DNA of 64,000 bases from Mytilus edulis (taxonomy: Eukaryota; Mollusca; Bivalvia; Mytilida; Mytilidae): the NCBI RefSeq assembly GCF_963676685.1, contig NC_092348.1:13676867-13740866 (forward strand), written 5' to 3'. Within the stretch, counting starts at the first letter, position 1, and each line of letters starts with the position of its first letter. Position numbers and translations under genes: made by a program. Below, piece by piece: positions 47,201-60,591 of this stretch. The notes under the pieces were generated by a model that was not told the origin of the DNA, made no database searches, and saw only the letters and a list, made by a program, of their open reading frames with translations.

Positions 47201-50200
47201 TCTGTTTTGGAATACAACTTTTAAGTGCATAGAACTTCACATTCCACCTGCTGCGTATACTGACCGTTAGACTTAGACTATTAAAACAGCACATTTTGCA
47301 CTCTTTTTATGTTTTTATCTACTTTTTTTTGTGTTCAGAGTTCACAAATAAGTTAAACAACTGAAATAAATACCACAAACACAAATAGATATCAGAAAAA
47401 AACTGTCAGAGAGAAATTAAGCATGCTGTTTTTGAAAAAATAGTGAAAAAAGTGAAAAAGCTACATTTTAGGCATTTAACCTGAAAAGTGACTTTTTCAC
47501 AAAATTTCTATCAAATGAAAGTGAAAATCATTTCTTCTCATATAGTTTGACAAATCAATACCAATAGATCATTCAGAAAAGATGCCAAAGTAAAAATTCT
47601 AAATTTGCTGAAATGCACCTCTTAGGCCACAGACCACAATTAATTCCTCTATCAGTTCTTTATAACCTTTTGCATCATTAAAAAAATTGCACCATGCACT
47701 TTTGTCCAATTTTTTGTGTGTGTAATGTATTGTCCTAGTCCAAATATATATCCAAAATTCAGAAAGATTGAAGCAATCACTTTTACAAATTTAGCCAATA
47801 CACATCCATACCCCTATTGACAAGTCAAGAGATGTTCCGAAAACTGTAAATATCACCTTTTTGCACTTGACCTAATCACTCATTCCATATCAAAATCAGT
47901 TAAAATACAACCTCCAAAAATTTATTTGACCTCTCTTCTTTCATTTCCACCCAAAAAGATTTAAGGAATGAGTGAGGAAAGGAAAGAAAAAAAATTAAGG
48001 AAAAATACACTCTAATTAAAAGGAACTATATTCGTGGACAACGAAAAGCGGTGTCATTAATTGTGGTCTTGGGCCTATTAGGGGCCTAAAACTTGACCAA
48101 TTCTAATAAAACTTGGCATGATTCAAGCTTAGTATATTATAAAACAGGTTACAAAGTTTCAAAGCCATATGATACCAAATAAAAAAAATGTGGCATTTTT
48201 TATATCTGAATTTTGGGTGCTGAATTGTGGCGTTGAATTGGAACAATTAAAACTATCAAATTTGAGCTTCTAAAAACCAAAAGATGCCAAAACTAACACT
48301 TTTTAATGTCTCTATGTATAAGTTAACATCTATTTAAAGCAACAGAAAGCATATTTCATGTATCAGACTTATGCAAAATGGCCAGAAGTTAATTTTATAT
48401 GAGCCTGTGCCAAAAAATAGAGGTTTTCAATTAGGGTGAGGCCTTATATCAAATGTAATATTTTTCACTTACCACAATTTTCTGAAGTTGTTAAGTTATC
48501 AAACAAACTTTAACAGGTTATAAATGTACTTTTGATGGAAATATAAGTTTCAAATAGCATAACGCATGTGGATAAAATGGTCTTTAGCAATGTTATGCTT
48601 AAAAAAACAGATTGCCAGTTTAGGCCGTTCCCCACATTTGCATATTTAAAAGCATATAAATGATATGGGAGATGGAGATATACTTCTTTTTGCTAAAATC
48701 TGTGCTCAGATATGATAAAACATGGAGCCTGGATGTAACAAGACTGTCACTTTCAACTATATATACAGACAGTATGGTCTGATGCAAAGTTTAATAACTT
48801 TACTGTTTAAAAACTGAATGAAATGTCAGCCTCAAAAGGCCAATATTTAAACCACTAGCTATCCAACAGAAGAAAGTAAAGGTAGTCTGTAAAACAGAAA
48901 TGGTTAAGCAACCAGTAATAAGTGTTTTTGATGTAGGTTCAGTGCAATCTGTTTTGGAATACAACTTTTAAGTGCATAGAACTTCACATTCCACCTGCTG
49001 CGTATACTGACCGTTAGACTTAGACTATTAAAACAGCACATTTTGCACTCTTTTTATGTTTTTATCTACTTTTTTTTGTGTTCAGAGTTCACAAATAAGT
49101 TAAACAACTGAAATAAATACCACAAACACAAATAGATATCAGAAAAAAACTGTCAGAGAGAAATTAAGCATGCTGTTTTTGAAAAAATAGTGAAAAAAGT
49201 GAAAAAGCTACATTTTAGGCATTTAACCTGAAAAGTGACTTTTTCACAAAATTTCTATCAAATGAAAGTGAAAATCATTTCTTCTCATATAGTTTGACAA
49301 ATCAATACCAATAGATCATTCAGAAAAGATGCCAAAGTAAAAATTCTAAATTTGCTGAAATGCACCTCTTAGGCCACAGACCACAATTAATTCCTCTATC
49401 AGTTCTTTATAACCTTTTGCATCATTAAAAAAATTGCACCATGCACTTTTGTCCAATTTTTTGTGTGTGTAATGTATTGTCCTAGTCCAAATATATATCC
49501 AAAATTCAGAAAGATTGAAGCAATCACTTTTACAAATTTAGCCAATACACATCCATACCCCTATTGACAAGTCAAGAGATGTTCCGAAAACTGTAAATAT
49601 CACCTTTTTGCACTTGACCTAATCACTCATTCCATATCAAAATCAGTTAAAATACAACCTCCAAAAATTTATTTGACCTCTCTTCTTTCATTTCCACCCA
49701 AAAAGATTTAAGGAATGAGTGAGGAAAGGAAAGAAAAAAAATTAAGGAAAAATACACTCTAATTAAAAGGAACTATATTCGTGGACAACGAAAAGCGGTG
49801 TCATTAATTGTGGTCTTGGGCCTATTAGGGGCCTAAAACTTGACCAATTCTAATAAAACTTGGCATGATTCAAGCTTAGTATATTATAAAACAGGTTACA
49901 AAGTTTCAAAGCCATATGATACCAAATAAAAAAAATGTGGCATTTTTTATATCTGAATTTTGGGTGCTGAATTGTGGCGTTGAATTGGAACAATTAAAAC
50001 TATCAAATTTGAGCTTCTAAAAACCAAAAGATACCAAAACTAACACTTTTTAATGTCTCTATGTATAAGTTAACATCTATTTAAAGCAACAGAAAGCATA
50101 TTTCATGTATCAGACTTATGCAAAATGGCCAGAAGTTAATTTTATATGAGCCTGTGCCAAAAAATAGAGGTTTTCAATTAGGGTGAGGCCTTATATCAAA

Positions 50201-53200
50201 TGTAATATTTTTCACTTACCACAATTTTCTGAAGTTGTTAAGTTATCAAACAAACTTTAACAGGTTATAAATGTACTTTTGATGGAAATATAAGTTTCAA
50301 ATAGCATAACGCATGTGGATAAAATGGTCTTTAGCAATGTTATGCTTAAAAAAACAGATTGCCAGTTTAGGCCGTTCCCCACATTTGCATATTTAAAAGC
50401 ATATAAATGATATGGGAGATGGAGATATACTTCTTTTTGCTAAAATCTGTGCTCAGATATGATAAAACATGGAGCCTGGATGTAACAAGACTGTCACTTT
50501 CAACTATATATACAGACAGTATGGTCTGATGCAAAGTTTAATAACTTTACTGTTTAAAAACTGAATGAAATGTCAGCCTCAAAAGGCCAATATTTAAACC
50601 ACTAGCTATCCAACAGAAGAAAGTAAAGGTAGTCTGTAAAACAGAAATGGTTAAGCAACCAGTAATAAGTGTTTTTGATGTAGGTTCAGTGCAATCTGTT
50701 TTGGAATACAACTTTTAAGTGCATAGAACTTCACATTCCACCTGCTGCGTATACTGACCGTTAGACTTAGACTATTAAAACAGCACATTTTGCACTCTTT
50801 TTATGTTTTTATCTACTTTTTTTTGTGTTCAGAGTTCACAAATAAGTTAAACAACTGAAATAAATACCACAAACACAAATAGATATCAGAAAAAAACTGT
50901 CAGAGAGAAATTAAGCATGCTGTTTTTGAAAAAATAGTGAAAAAAGTGAAAAAGCTACATTTTAGGCATTTAACCTGAAAAGTGACTTTTTCACAAAATT
51001 TCTATCAAATGAAAGTGAAAATCATTTCTTCTCATATAGTTTGACAAATCAATACCAATAGATCATTCAGAAAAGATGCCAAAGTAAAAATTCTAAATTT
51101 GCTGAAATGCACCTCTTAGGCCACAGACCACAATTAATTCCTCTATCAGTTCTTTATAACCTTTTGCATCATTAAAAAAATTGCACCATGCACTTTTGTC
51201 CAATTTTTTGTGTGTGTAATGTATTGTCCTAGTCCAAATATATATCCAAAATTCAGAAAGATTGAAGCAATCACTTTTACAAATTTAGCCAATACACATC
51301 CATACCCCTATTGACAAGTCAAGAGATGTTCCGAAAACTGTAAATATCACCTTTTTGCACTTGACCTAATCACTCATTCCATATCAAAATCAGTTAAAAT
51401 ACAACCTCCAAAAATTTATTTGACCTCTCTTCTTTCATTTCCACCCAAAAAGATTTAAGGAATGAGTGAGGAAAGGAAAGAAAAAAAATTAAGGAAAAAT
51501 ACACTCTAATTAAAAGGAACTATATTCGTGGACAACGAAAAGCGGTGTCATTAATTGTGGTCTTGGGCCTATTAGGGGCCTAAAACTTGACCAATTCTAA
51601 TAAAACTTGGCATGATTCAAGCTTAGTATATTATAAAACAGGTTACAAAGTTTCAAAGCCATATGATACCAAATAAAAAAAATGTGGCATTTTTTATATC
51701 TGAATTTTGGGTGCTGAATTGTGGCGTTGAATTGGAACAATTAAAACTATCAAATTTGAGCTTCTAAAAACCAAAAGATACCAAAACTAACACTTTTTAA
51801 TGTCTCTATGTATAAGTTAACATCTATTTAAAGCAACAGAAAGCATATTTCATGTATCAGACTTATGCAAAATGGCCAGAAGTTAATTTTATATGAGCCT
51901 GTGCCAAAAAATAGAGGTTTTCAATTAGGGTGAGGCCTTATATCAAATGTAATATTTTTCACTTACCACAATTTTCTGAAGTTGTTAAGTTATCAAACAA
52001 ACTTTAACAGGTTATAAATGTACTTTTGATGGAAATATAAGTTTCAAATAGCATAACGCATGTGGATAAAATGGTCTTTAGCAATGTTATGCTTAAAAAA
52101 ACAGATTGCCAGTTTAGGCCGTTCCCCACATTTGCATATTTAAAAGCATATAAATGATATGGGAGATGGAGATATACTTCTTTTTGCTAAAATCTGTGCT
52201 CAGATATGATAAAACATGGAGCCTGGATGTAACAAGACTGTCACTTTCAACTATATATACAGACAGTATGGTCTGATGCAAAGTTTAATAACTTTACTGT
52301 TTAAAAACTGAATGAAATGTCAGCCTCAAAAGGCCAATATTTAAACCACTAGCTATCCAACAGAAGAAAGTAAAGGTAGTCTGTAAAACAGAAATGGTTA
52401 AGCAACCAGTAATAAGTGTTTTTGATGTAGGTTCAGTGCAATCTGTTTTGGAATACAACTTTTAAGTGCATAGAACTTCACATTCCACCTGCTGCGTATA
52501 CTGACCGTTAGACTTAGACTATTAAAACAGCACATTTTGCACTCTTTTTATGTTTTTATCTACTTTTTTTTGTGTTCAGAGTTCACAAATAAGTTAAACA
52601 ACTGAAATAAATACCACAAACACAAATAGATATCAGAAAAAAACTGTCAGAGAGAAATTAAGCATGCTGTTTTTGAAAAAATAGTGAAAAAAGTGAAAAA
52701 GCTACATTTTAGGCATTTAACCTGAAAAGTGACTTTTTCACAAAATTTCTATCAAATGAAAGTGAAAATCATTTCTTCTCATATAGTTTGACAAATCAAT
52801 ACCAATAGATCATTCAGAAAAGATGCCAAAGTAAAAATTCTAAATTTGCTGAAATGCACCTCTTAGGCCACAGACCACAATTAATTCCTCTATCAGTTCT
52901 TTATAACCTTTTGCATCATTAAAAAAATTGCACCATGCACTTTTGTCCAATTTTTTGTGTGTGTAATGTATTGTCCTAGTCCAAATATATATCCAAAATT
53001 CAGAAAGATTGAAGCAATCACTTTTACAAATTTAGCCAATACACATCCATACCCCTATTGACAAGTCAAGAGATGTTCCGAAAACTGTAAATATCACCTT
53101 TTTGCACTTGACCTAATCACTCATTCCATATCAAAATCAGTTAAAATACAACCTCCAAAAATTTATTTGACCTCTCTTCTTTCATTTCCACCCAAAAAGA

Positions 53201-56200
53201 TTTAAGGAATGAGTGAGGAAAGGAAAGAAAAAAAATTAAGGAAAAATACACTCTAATTAAAAGGAACTATATTCGTGGACAACGAAAAGCGGTGTCATTA
53301 ATTGTGGTCTTGGGCCTATTAGGGGCCTAAAACTTGACCAATTCTAATAAAACTTGGCATGATTCAAGCTTAGTATATTATAAAACAGGTTACAAAGTTT
53401 CAAAGCCATATGATACCAAATAAAAAAAATGTGGCATTTTTTATATCTGAATTTTGGGTGCTGAATTGTGGCGTTGAATTGGAACAATTAAAACTATCAA
53501 ATTTGAGCTTCTAAAAACCAAAAGATACCAAAACTAACACTTTTTAATGTCTCTATGTATAAGTTAACATCTATTTAAAGCAACAGAAAGCATATTTCAT
53601 GTATCAGACTTATGCAAAATGGCCAGAAGTTAATTTTATATGAGCCTGTGCCAAAAAATAGAGGTTTTCAATTAGGGTGAGGCCTTATATCAAATGTAAT
53701 ATTTTTCACTTACCACAATTTTCTGAAGTTGTTAAGTTATCAAACAAACTTTAACAGGTTATAAATGTACTTTTGATGGAAATATAAGTTTCAAATAGCA
53801 TAACGCATGTGGATAAAATGGTCTTTAGCAATGTTATGCTTAAAAAAACAGATTGCCAGTTTAGGCCGTTCCCCACATTTGCATATTTAAAAGCATATAA
53901 ATGATATGGGAGATGGAGATATACTTCTTTTTGCTAAAATCTGTGCTCAGATATGATAAAACATGGAGCCTGGATGTAACAAGACTGTCACTTTCAACTA
54001 TATATACAGACAGTATGGTCTGATGCAAAGTTTAATAACTTTACTGTTTAAAAACTGAATGAAATGTCAGCCTCAAAAGGCCAATATTTAAACCACTAGC
54101 TATCCAACAGAAGAAAGTAAAGGTAGTCTGTAAAACAGAAATGGTTAAGCAACCAGTAATAAGTGTTTTTGATGTAGGTTCAGTGCAATCTGTTTTGGAA
54201 TACAACTTTTAAGTGCATAGAACTTCACATTCCACCTGCTGCGTATACTGACCGTTAGACTTAGACTATTAAAACAGCACATTTTGCACTCTTTTTATGT
54301 TTTTATCTACTTTTTTTTGTGTTCAGAGTTCACAAATAAGTTAAACAACTGAAATAAATACCACAAACACAAATAGATATCAGAAAAAAACTGTCAGAGA
54401 GAAATTAAGCATGCTGTTTTTGAAAAAATAGTGAAAAAAGTGAAAAAGCTACATTTTAGGCATTTAACCTGAAAAGTGACTTTTTCACAAAATTTCTATC
54501 AAATGAAAGTGAAAATCATTTCTTCTCATATAGTTTGACAAATCAATACCAATAGATCATTCAGAAAAGATGCCAAAGTAAAAATTCTAAATTTGCTGAA
54601 ATGCACCTCTTAGGCCACAGACCACAATTAATTCCTCTATCAGTTCTTTATAACCTTTTGCATCATTAAAAAAATTGCACCATGCACTTTTGTCCAATTT
54701 TTTGTGTGTGTAATGTATTGTCCTAGTCCAAATATATATCCAAAATTCAGAAAGATTGAAGCAATCACTTTTACAAATTTAGCCAATACACATCCATACC
54801 CCTATTGACAAGTCAAGAGATGTTCCGAAAACTGTAAATATCACCTTTTTGCACTTGACCTAATCACTCATTCCATATCAAAATCAGTTAAAATACAACC
54901 TCCAAAAATTTATTTGACCTCTCTTCTTTCATTTCCACCCAAAAAGATTTAAGGAATGAGTGAGGAAAGGAAAGAAAAAAAATTAAGGAAAAATACACTC
55001 TAATTAAAAGGAACTATATTCGTGGACAACGAAAAGCGGTGTCATTAATTGTGGTCTTGGGCCTATTAGGGGCCTAAAACTTGACCAATTCTAATAAAAC
55101 TTGGCATGATTCAAGCTTAGTATATTATAAAACAGGTTACAAAGTTTCAAAGCCATATGATACCAAATAAAAAAAATGTGGCATTTTTTATATCTGAATT
55201 TTGGGTGCTGAATTGTGGCGTTGAATTGGAACAATTAAAACTATCAAATTTGAGCTTCTAAAAACCAAAAGATACCAAAACTAACACTTTTTAATGTCTC
55301 TATGTATAAGTTAACATCTATTTAAAGCAACAGAAAGCATATTTCATGTATCAGACTTATGCAAAATGGCCAGAAGTTAATTTTATATGAGCCTGTGCCA
55401 AAAAATAGAGGTTTTCAATTAGGGTGAGGCCTTATATCAAATGTAATATTTTTCACTTACCACAATTTTCTGAAGTTGTTAAGTTATCAAACAAACTTTA
55501 ACAGGTTATAAATGTACTTTTGATGGAAATATAAGTTTCAAATAGCATAACGCATGTGGATAAAATGGTCTTTAGCAATGTTATGCTTAAAAAAACAGAT
55601 TGCCAGTTTAGGCCGTTCCCCACATTTGCATATTTAAAAGCATATAAATGATATGGGAGATGGAGATATACTTCTTTTTGCTAAAATCTGTGCTCAGATA
55701 TGATAAAACATGGAGCCTGGATGTAACAAGACTGTCACTTTCAACTATATATACAGACAGTATGGTCTGATGCAAAGTTTAATAACTTTACTGTTTAAAA
55801 ACTGAATGAAATGTCAGCCTCAAAAGGCCAATATTTAAACCACTAGCTATCCAACAGAAGAAAGTAAAGGTAGTCTGTAAAACAGAAATGGTTAAGCAAC
55901 CAGTAATAAGTGTTTTTGATGTAGGTTCAGTGCAATCTGTTTTGGAATACAACTTTTAAGTGCATAGAACTTCACATTCCACCTGCTGCGTATACTGACC
56001 GTTAGACTTAGACTATTAAAACAGCACATTTTGCACTCTTTTTATGTTTTTATCTACTTTTTTTTGTGTTCAGAGTTCACAAATAAGTTAAACAACTGAA
56101 ATAAATACCACAAACACAAATAGATATCAGAAAAAAACTGTCAGAGAGAAATTAAGCATGCTGTTTTTGAAAAAATAGTGAAAAAAGTGAAAAAGCTACA

Positions 56201-57074
56201 TTTTAGGCATTTAACCTGAAAAGTGACTTTTTCACAAAATTTCTATCAAATGAAAGTGAAAATCATTTCTTCTCATATAGTTTGACAAATCAATACCAAT
56301 AGATCATTCAGAAAAGATGCCAAAGTAAAAATTCTAAATTTGCTGAAATGCACCTCTTAGGCCACAGACCACAATTAATTCCTCTATCAGTTCTTTATAA
56401 CCTTTTGCATCATTAAAAAAATTGCACCATGCACTTTTGTCCAATTTTTTGTGTGTGTAATGTATTGTCCTAGTCCAAATATATATCCAAAATTCAGAAA
56501 GATTGAAGCAATCACTTTTACAAATTTAGCCAATACACATCCATACCCCTATTGACAAGTCAAGAGATGTTCCGAAAACTGTAAATATCACCTTTTTGCA
56601 CTTGACCTAATCACTCATTCCATATCAAAATCAGTTAAAATACAACCTCCAAAAATTTATTTGACCTCTCTTCTTTCATTTCCACCCAAAAAGATTTAAG
56701 GAATGAGTGAGGAAAGGAAAGAAAAAAAATTAAGGAAAAATACACTCTAATTAAAAGGAACTATATTCGTGGACAACGAAAAGCGGTGTCATTAATTGTG
56801 GTCTTGGGCCTATTAGGGGCCTAAAACTTGACCAATTCTAATAAAACTTGGCATGATTCAAGCTTAGTATATTATAAAACAGGTTACAAAGTTTCAAAGC
56901 CATATGATACCAAATAAAAAAAATGTGGCATTTTTTATATCTGAATTTTGGGTGCTGAATTGTGGCGTTGAATTGGAACAATTAAAACTATCAAATTTGA
57001 GCTTCTAAAAACCAAAAGATACCAAAACTAACACTTTTTAATGTCTCTATGTATAAGTTAACATCTATTTAAAG
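41295..57074. repeat. Tandem array of nine 1747-bp units
   Basis: Unit starts (GATACCAAAACTAACAC) at 41295, 43042, 44789, 46536, 48283, 50030, 51777, 53524 and 55271, then a 57-bp partial at 57018-57074. Spacing is exactly 1747 each time. Only a few single-base differences are seen: an extra T near 41611, one T fewer near 41700, and GATGCC instead of GATACC at 48283. The unit is about 70% A+T, has no long ORF on either strand and no RNA gene I could recognise. It contains an inverted repeat (see 42381) and a short hairpin, GTGAAAAAG/CTTTTTCAC, near 42211-42260. Confidence 0.95.
42381..42840. repeat. MITE-like inverted-repeat segment inside each 1747-bp unit (first unit shown)
   Basis: The left arm TTAGGCCACAGACCACAATT (from 42381) and the right arm ATTAATTGTGGTCTTGGG to about 42840 are near-perfect reverse complements over about 23 bases, 460 bp apart end to end. 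This is the layout of a small non-autonomous DNA transposon caught up in the amplified unit. The right arm occurs once more beyond the array at 57078-57107. Confidence 0.55.
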
Positions 57075-57245
57075 TGTTTAGCGGTGTCATTAATTGTGGT
57101 CTTGGGCCTTATGGGTAAATCAATCACTTGCAAATATCGATAATCCAACTAGAAACCAAATACTATTACTTGACGAAGTAGTATAACGACGGACAGTGGT
57201 ATGAGCACTACCGATAACTGATTTAAAATTTAGATTTTAAATCCT
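57075..57245. other. Junction DNA between the 1747-bp array and the downstream U5 units
   Basis: After the 57-bp partial unit the sequence jumps to the unit's inverted-repeat right arm (AGCGGTGTCATTAATTGTGG at about 57080). It then runs into about 135 bp of unique sequence before entering U5 DNA at 57246. No gene. Confidence 0.7.
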
Positions 57246-57293
57246 ATTAATGAGTCTATAGACAATTTCTCTACACCCACTTTACGTGGGTAA
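57246..57293 (+). pseudogene. U5 snRNA 3' fragment
   Basis: Only the 3' end is present, from ATTAATGAGTCTATAGAC through the terminal hairpin; loop I and the 5' half are missing. It begins a block of diverged U5 units. Confidence 0.85.
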
Positions 57294-57971
57294 CATAAAC
57301 AACATTAAATAAGCAGCTTGGTCCCCCCTTTTCCTCGCAGTTAATTTTTTTTTTTATCTCTCTCCATCAAATGTAGCATTACCTAGAAAAAAGACCACAT
57401 GTAAAAAAAAATATCAAAAACACTGACTATTATAGACTTATTTCTAGTTCGTGCTTAGAGGGGAAGTAAAGAAATTAGAAAGAAGCAGTTGCAGAAGTTT
57501 GTCATGCCCAATATAAAGAGAGTGATTTACGGAGATTTCTTTGCGTGCGCCATGCGCCATGACGCTACTCTTCTCTGTATCGTTTCAGTTTGAGTTTATT
57601 CACGGCAAAGTAGCGATTAGTTTAAGAGCATGTTTTTCCATCCAATAAATTGTTTTCTATAGCTTAGCGTGTTTTGACAAAGTGAAATACATGGTTTCAT
57701 TACGCATACGTTGTATATTCGTTCTTATACTGTGTATATGTGCATTGCCGTGGCTCCATTCGGTTGTAATATGATCACGTTGTTACACAACAAAAATATG
57801 AAAAATCTATCAAATTCATAAATTGCCAACATGGTTCTACGGCATAAATGTGCCATGTGTAGATACTTATTGGGTAGAATTTAAGGATGTTTGCAAAAAG
57901 TTCATTTTCGCAAACACCTTCTCTCAGAAAACATTTACATTATTCTGTATATTCAATGTTTGTGCAAGTTG

Positions 57972-58092
57972 AGTTACTCTGGTTTCTCTTCAAACCACGA
58001 ATATATCTTTCGCCTTTTACTAAAGATATCCGTGGAGAGGAACAATTAATGAGTCTATAGACAATTTCTCTACACCCACTTTACGTGGGTAA
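57972..58092 (+). ncRNA. U5: U5 snRNA, intact copy in the diverged block
   Basis: The RNA region is the same as the main array through the 3' hairpin, although its spacer is diverged. That contrast suggests selection or conversion acting on the RNA. The upstream region reads GCAAGTTGAG in place of GCAAGTCGAG. Confidence 0.88.
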
Positions 58093-58767
58093 CATAAACA
58101 ACATTAAATATGCAGCTTGGTCCCCCGTTTTCCTCGCTATTAATTTTTTTTTTATCTCTCTCCATCAAATATAGCATTACCTAGAAAAAAGACCACATGT
58201 AAAAAAATATCAAAAACACTGACTATTATAGACTTATTTCTAGTTCGTGCTTAGAGGGGAAGTAAAGAAATTAGAAAGAAGCAGTTGCAGAAGTTTGTCA
58301 TGCCCAATATAAAGAGAGTGATTTACGGAGATTTCTTTGCGTGCGCCATGCGCCATGACGCTACTCTTCTCTGTATCGTTTCAGTTTGAGTTTATTCACG
58401 GCAAAGTAGCGATTAGTTTAAGAGCATGTTTTTCCATCCAATAAATTGTTTTCTATAGCTTAGCGTGTTTTAACAAAGTGAAATACATGGTTTCATTACG
58501 CATACGTTGTACATTCGTTCTTATACTGTGTGTATGTGCATTGCCGTGGCTCCATTCGGTTGTAATATGATCATGTTGTTACACAACAAAAATATGAAAA
58601 ATCTATCAAATTCATAAATTGCCAACATGGTTCTACGGCATAAATGTGCCATGTGTAGATACTTATTGGGTAGAATTTAAGGATGTTTGCAAAAAGTTCA
58701 TTTTCGCAAACACCTTCTCACAGAAAACATTTACATTATTCTGTATATTCAATGTTTGTGCAAGTCG

Positions 58768-59259
58768 AGTTACTCTGGTTTCTCTTCAAACCACGAATAT
58801 ATCTTTCGCCTTTTGATGTATGCCTTTTTGTGCTACTTTGTTACATTTGTTGTTTATGTAGTGATATTAAGATGATAACACAATATTGACTGTTGTACCC
58901 CTATTTTTGACATTTTTACTCTTTGAGTATGTTTGTTTTGTTCATGCATCGTTGACAATGTAATGGAATTTGATGCGACTGTCATACAAGTGAGAGGTTT
59001 AGCTAGCTATAAAACCAGGTTCAATCCACCATTTTCTACATTAGAAAATGCCTGTACCAAGTCAGGAATATGACAGTTGTTATCCATTCGTTTGATGTGT
59101 TTGGACTTTTGATTTTGCCTTTTGATTTTTGATTTTCCTTTTTGAATTTTCCTGGGAGTTCAGTATTTTTGTGTTTTTACTTTTTACTAAAGTTATCCGT
59201 GGAGAGGAACAATTAATGAGTCTATAGACAATTTCTCTACACCCACTTTACGTGGGTAA
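58768..59259 (+). pseudogene. U5 snRNA split by a repeat inserted in loop I
   Basis: The 5' half (58768-58814) ends at CGCCTTTT; the 3' half (59182-59259) resumes at TTTTACTAAAG. The break is in the invariant loop I sequence, and a T run (CTTTT) is present on both sides. The 3' half also has AAGTTATCC in place of AAGATATCC, which breaks a stem pair. Cannot make a functional U5. Confidence 0.9.
58815..59181 (+). mobile_element. Mussel-type dispersed repeat inserted in U5 loop I
   Basis: About 367 bp including GCCTGTACCAAGTCAGGAAT, GACAGTTGTTATCCATTCG and GGAGTTCAGTATTTTTGTG. I recognise it as a common mussel repeat. It is non-coding; the T-rich end and a possible 5-base CTTTT duplication fit insertion of a small transposable element. 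Confidence 0.7.
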
Positions 59260-59781
59260 CATAAACAACATTAAATATGCAGCTTGGTCCCCCCTTTTCC
59301 TCGCTATTAATTTTTTTTTTATCTCTCTCCATCAAATGTAGCATTACCTAGAAAAAAGACCACATGTAAAAAAATATCAAAAACACTGACTATTATAGAC
59401 TTATTTCTAGTTCGTGCTTAGAGGGGAAGTAAAGAAATTAGAAAGAAGCAGTTGCAGAAGTTTGTCATGCCCAATATAAAGAGAGTGATTTACGGAGATT
59501 TCTTTGCGTGCGCCATGACGCTACTCTTCTCTGTATCGTTTCAGTTTGAGTTTATTCACGGCAAAGTAGCGATTAGTTTAAGAGCATGTTTTTCCATCCA
59601 ATAAATTGTTTTCTATAGCTTAGCGTGTTTTGACAAAGTGAAATACATGGTTTCATTACGCATACGTTGTATATTCGTTCTTATACTGTGTGTATGTGCA
59701 TTGCCGTGGCTCCATTCGGTTGTAATATGATCACGTTGTTACACAACAAAAATATGAAAAATCTATCAAATTCATAAATTG

Positions 59782-60290
59782 CAGCGGGTGATGTCCCTGT
59801 TCCAGAAACCAGTGGTCCAGCAGGTCCCCCACACGATAAAAGTGGGCAGCGTGGAAATGTTGGAGATATTAATGTTACCCCTGACGTCAGTCAAGAGAAT
59901 GGTACCGAGGATCAAGAACACTCTCATAGTCAAGGTGAGAGTGTTCAAGATCCGGATCCGATTTCTAAAGAGGATGAAGTAGTAAATGGCCCCCAGCATG
60001 ACAAGCGGGGGAGAGGGCATGATGATGAAGAGAATATGGGCCCCCTGCAAGACAAGCGCAGGAGGGGGGGGCAGGATGAAGAAGACAAGCGCGGGAGGGG
60101 GCGGGAATCCACTGAAGATAGTGCTGTGGAGGAGTCAATGGATGAAGTTAACTTTCTATCTGATTGTGGTATATCTTTCAGTCCAGATACACCACAGTCA
60201 AGTGACATTAAAAAGAAACAGAAAAAGAAACAGAAAAAACTGAAACAAAAGAAACTTAAAGCTGAGGCAAATAGATTACGTGAAGCTTTA
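59782..60290 (+). pseudogene. Hydrophilic C-terminal part of a gag-like zinc-knuckle protein (exon fragment)
   Basis: A continuous frame from GCA at 59782 gives about 170 residues, rich in Asp, Glu, Lys, Arg, Gly and Pro. Three imperfect repeats of the type (Q)(H/E)DKRGRG are followed by an acidic stretch and a Lys/Gln coiled tail (KKKQKKKQKKLKQKKLKAEA). It has no proper start and is bounded on both sides by U5-unit sequence. The left junction is within AAATTGC; the right one is near ACATGTAAAAAA, a stretch also present in the U5 unit. The composition fits the tail that follows the zinc knuckles in gag-like proteins such as the one at 60592. If so, the tail lies upstream of the head, i.e. out of order. 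Confidence 0.45.
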
Positions 60291-60398
60291 CATGTAAAAA
60301 ACGCTGACTATTATAGACTTATTATTTCTAGTTTGTGCAAACACCTTCTCTCAGAAAACATTTACATTATTCTGTATATTCAATGTTTGTGCAGGTCG

Positions 60399-60511
60399 AG
60401 TTACTCTGGGGTCTCTTCAAACCACGAATATATCTTTCGCCTTAAAGATAAAAAAAATTATATCTTTCGCCTTTTACTAAAGATATCCGTGGAGAGGAAC
60501 AATTAATGAGT
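60399..60511 (+). pseudogene. Scrambled U5 snRNA copy
   Basis: Starts AGTTACTCTGGGGTCTCTTC (two changes in the first stem). It contains a duplicated ATATCTTTCGCC block separated by TTAAAGATAAAAAAAATT, then loop I and CCGTGGAGAGG. At AATGAG it jumps to the ACCTAGAAAAAA part of the spacer, so the Sm-like site and 3' hairpin are lost. Confidence 0.85.
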
Positions 60512-60591
60512 ACCTAGAAAAAACTCACATGTAAAAAAACGCTGACTATTATAGACTTATTTCTAGTTCGTGCTTAGAGGGGATTTTGAAG

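Larger units (their letters stand above)
57246..59775 (+). repeat. Diverged U5 units downstream of the second array
   Basis: Three unit bodies (from 57246, 58015 and 59182) differ from the main array by shared changes: GGGTAACATAAACAACATTAAA, AAGACCACATG, GGGGAAGTAAAG, TAGCTTAGCG (two bases shorter) and TTCAATGTTTG. Sharing of these changes shows a separate lineage. The third lacks seven bases in the U6-derived remnant. Confidence 0.9.

Noticed and set aside
59772-60208. Minus-strand ORFs over 59772-60208
   Set aside because: Shadows of the GC-rich plus-strand frame of the gag-like tail; low-complexity Ser/Pro/Leu content.
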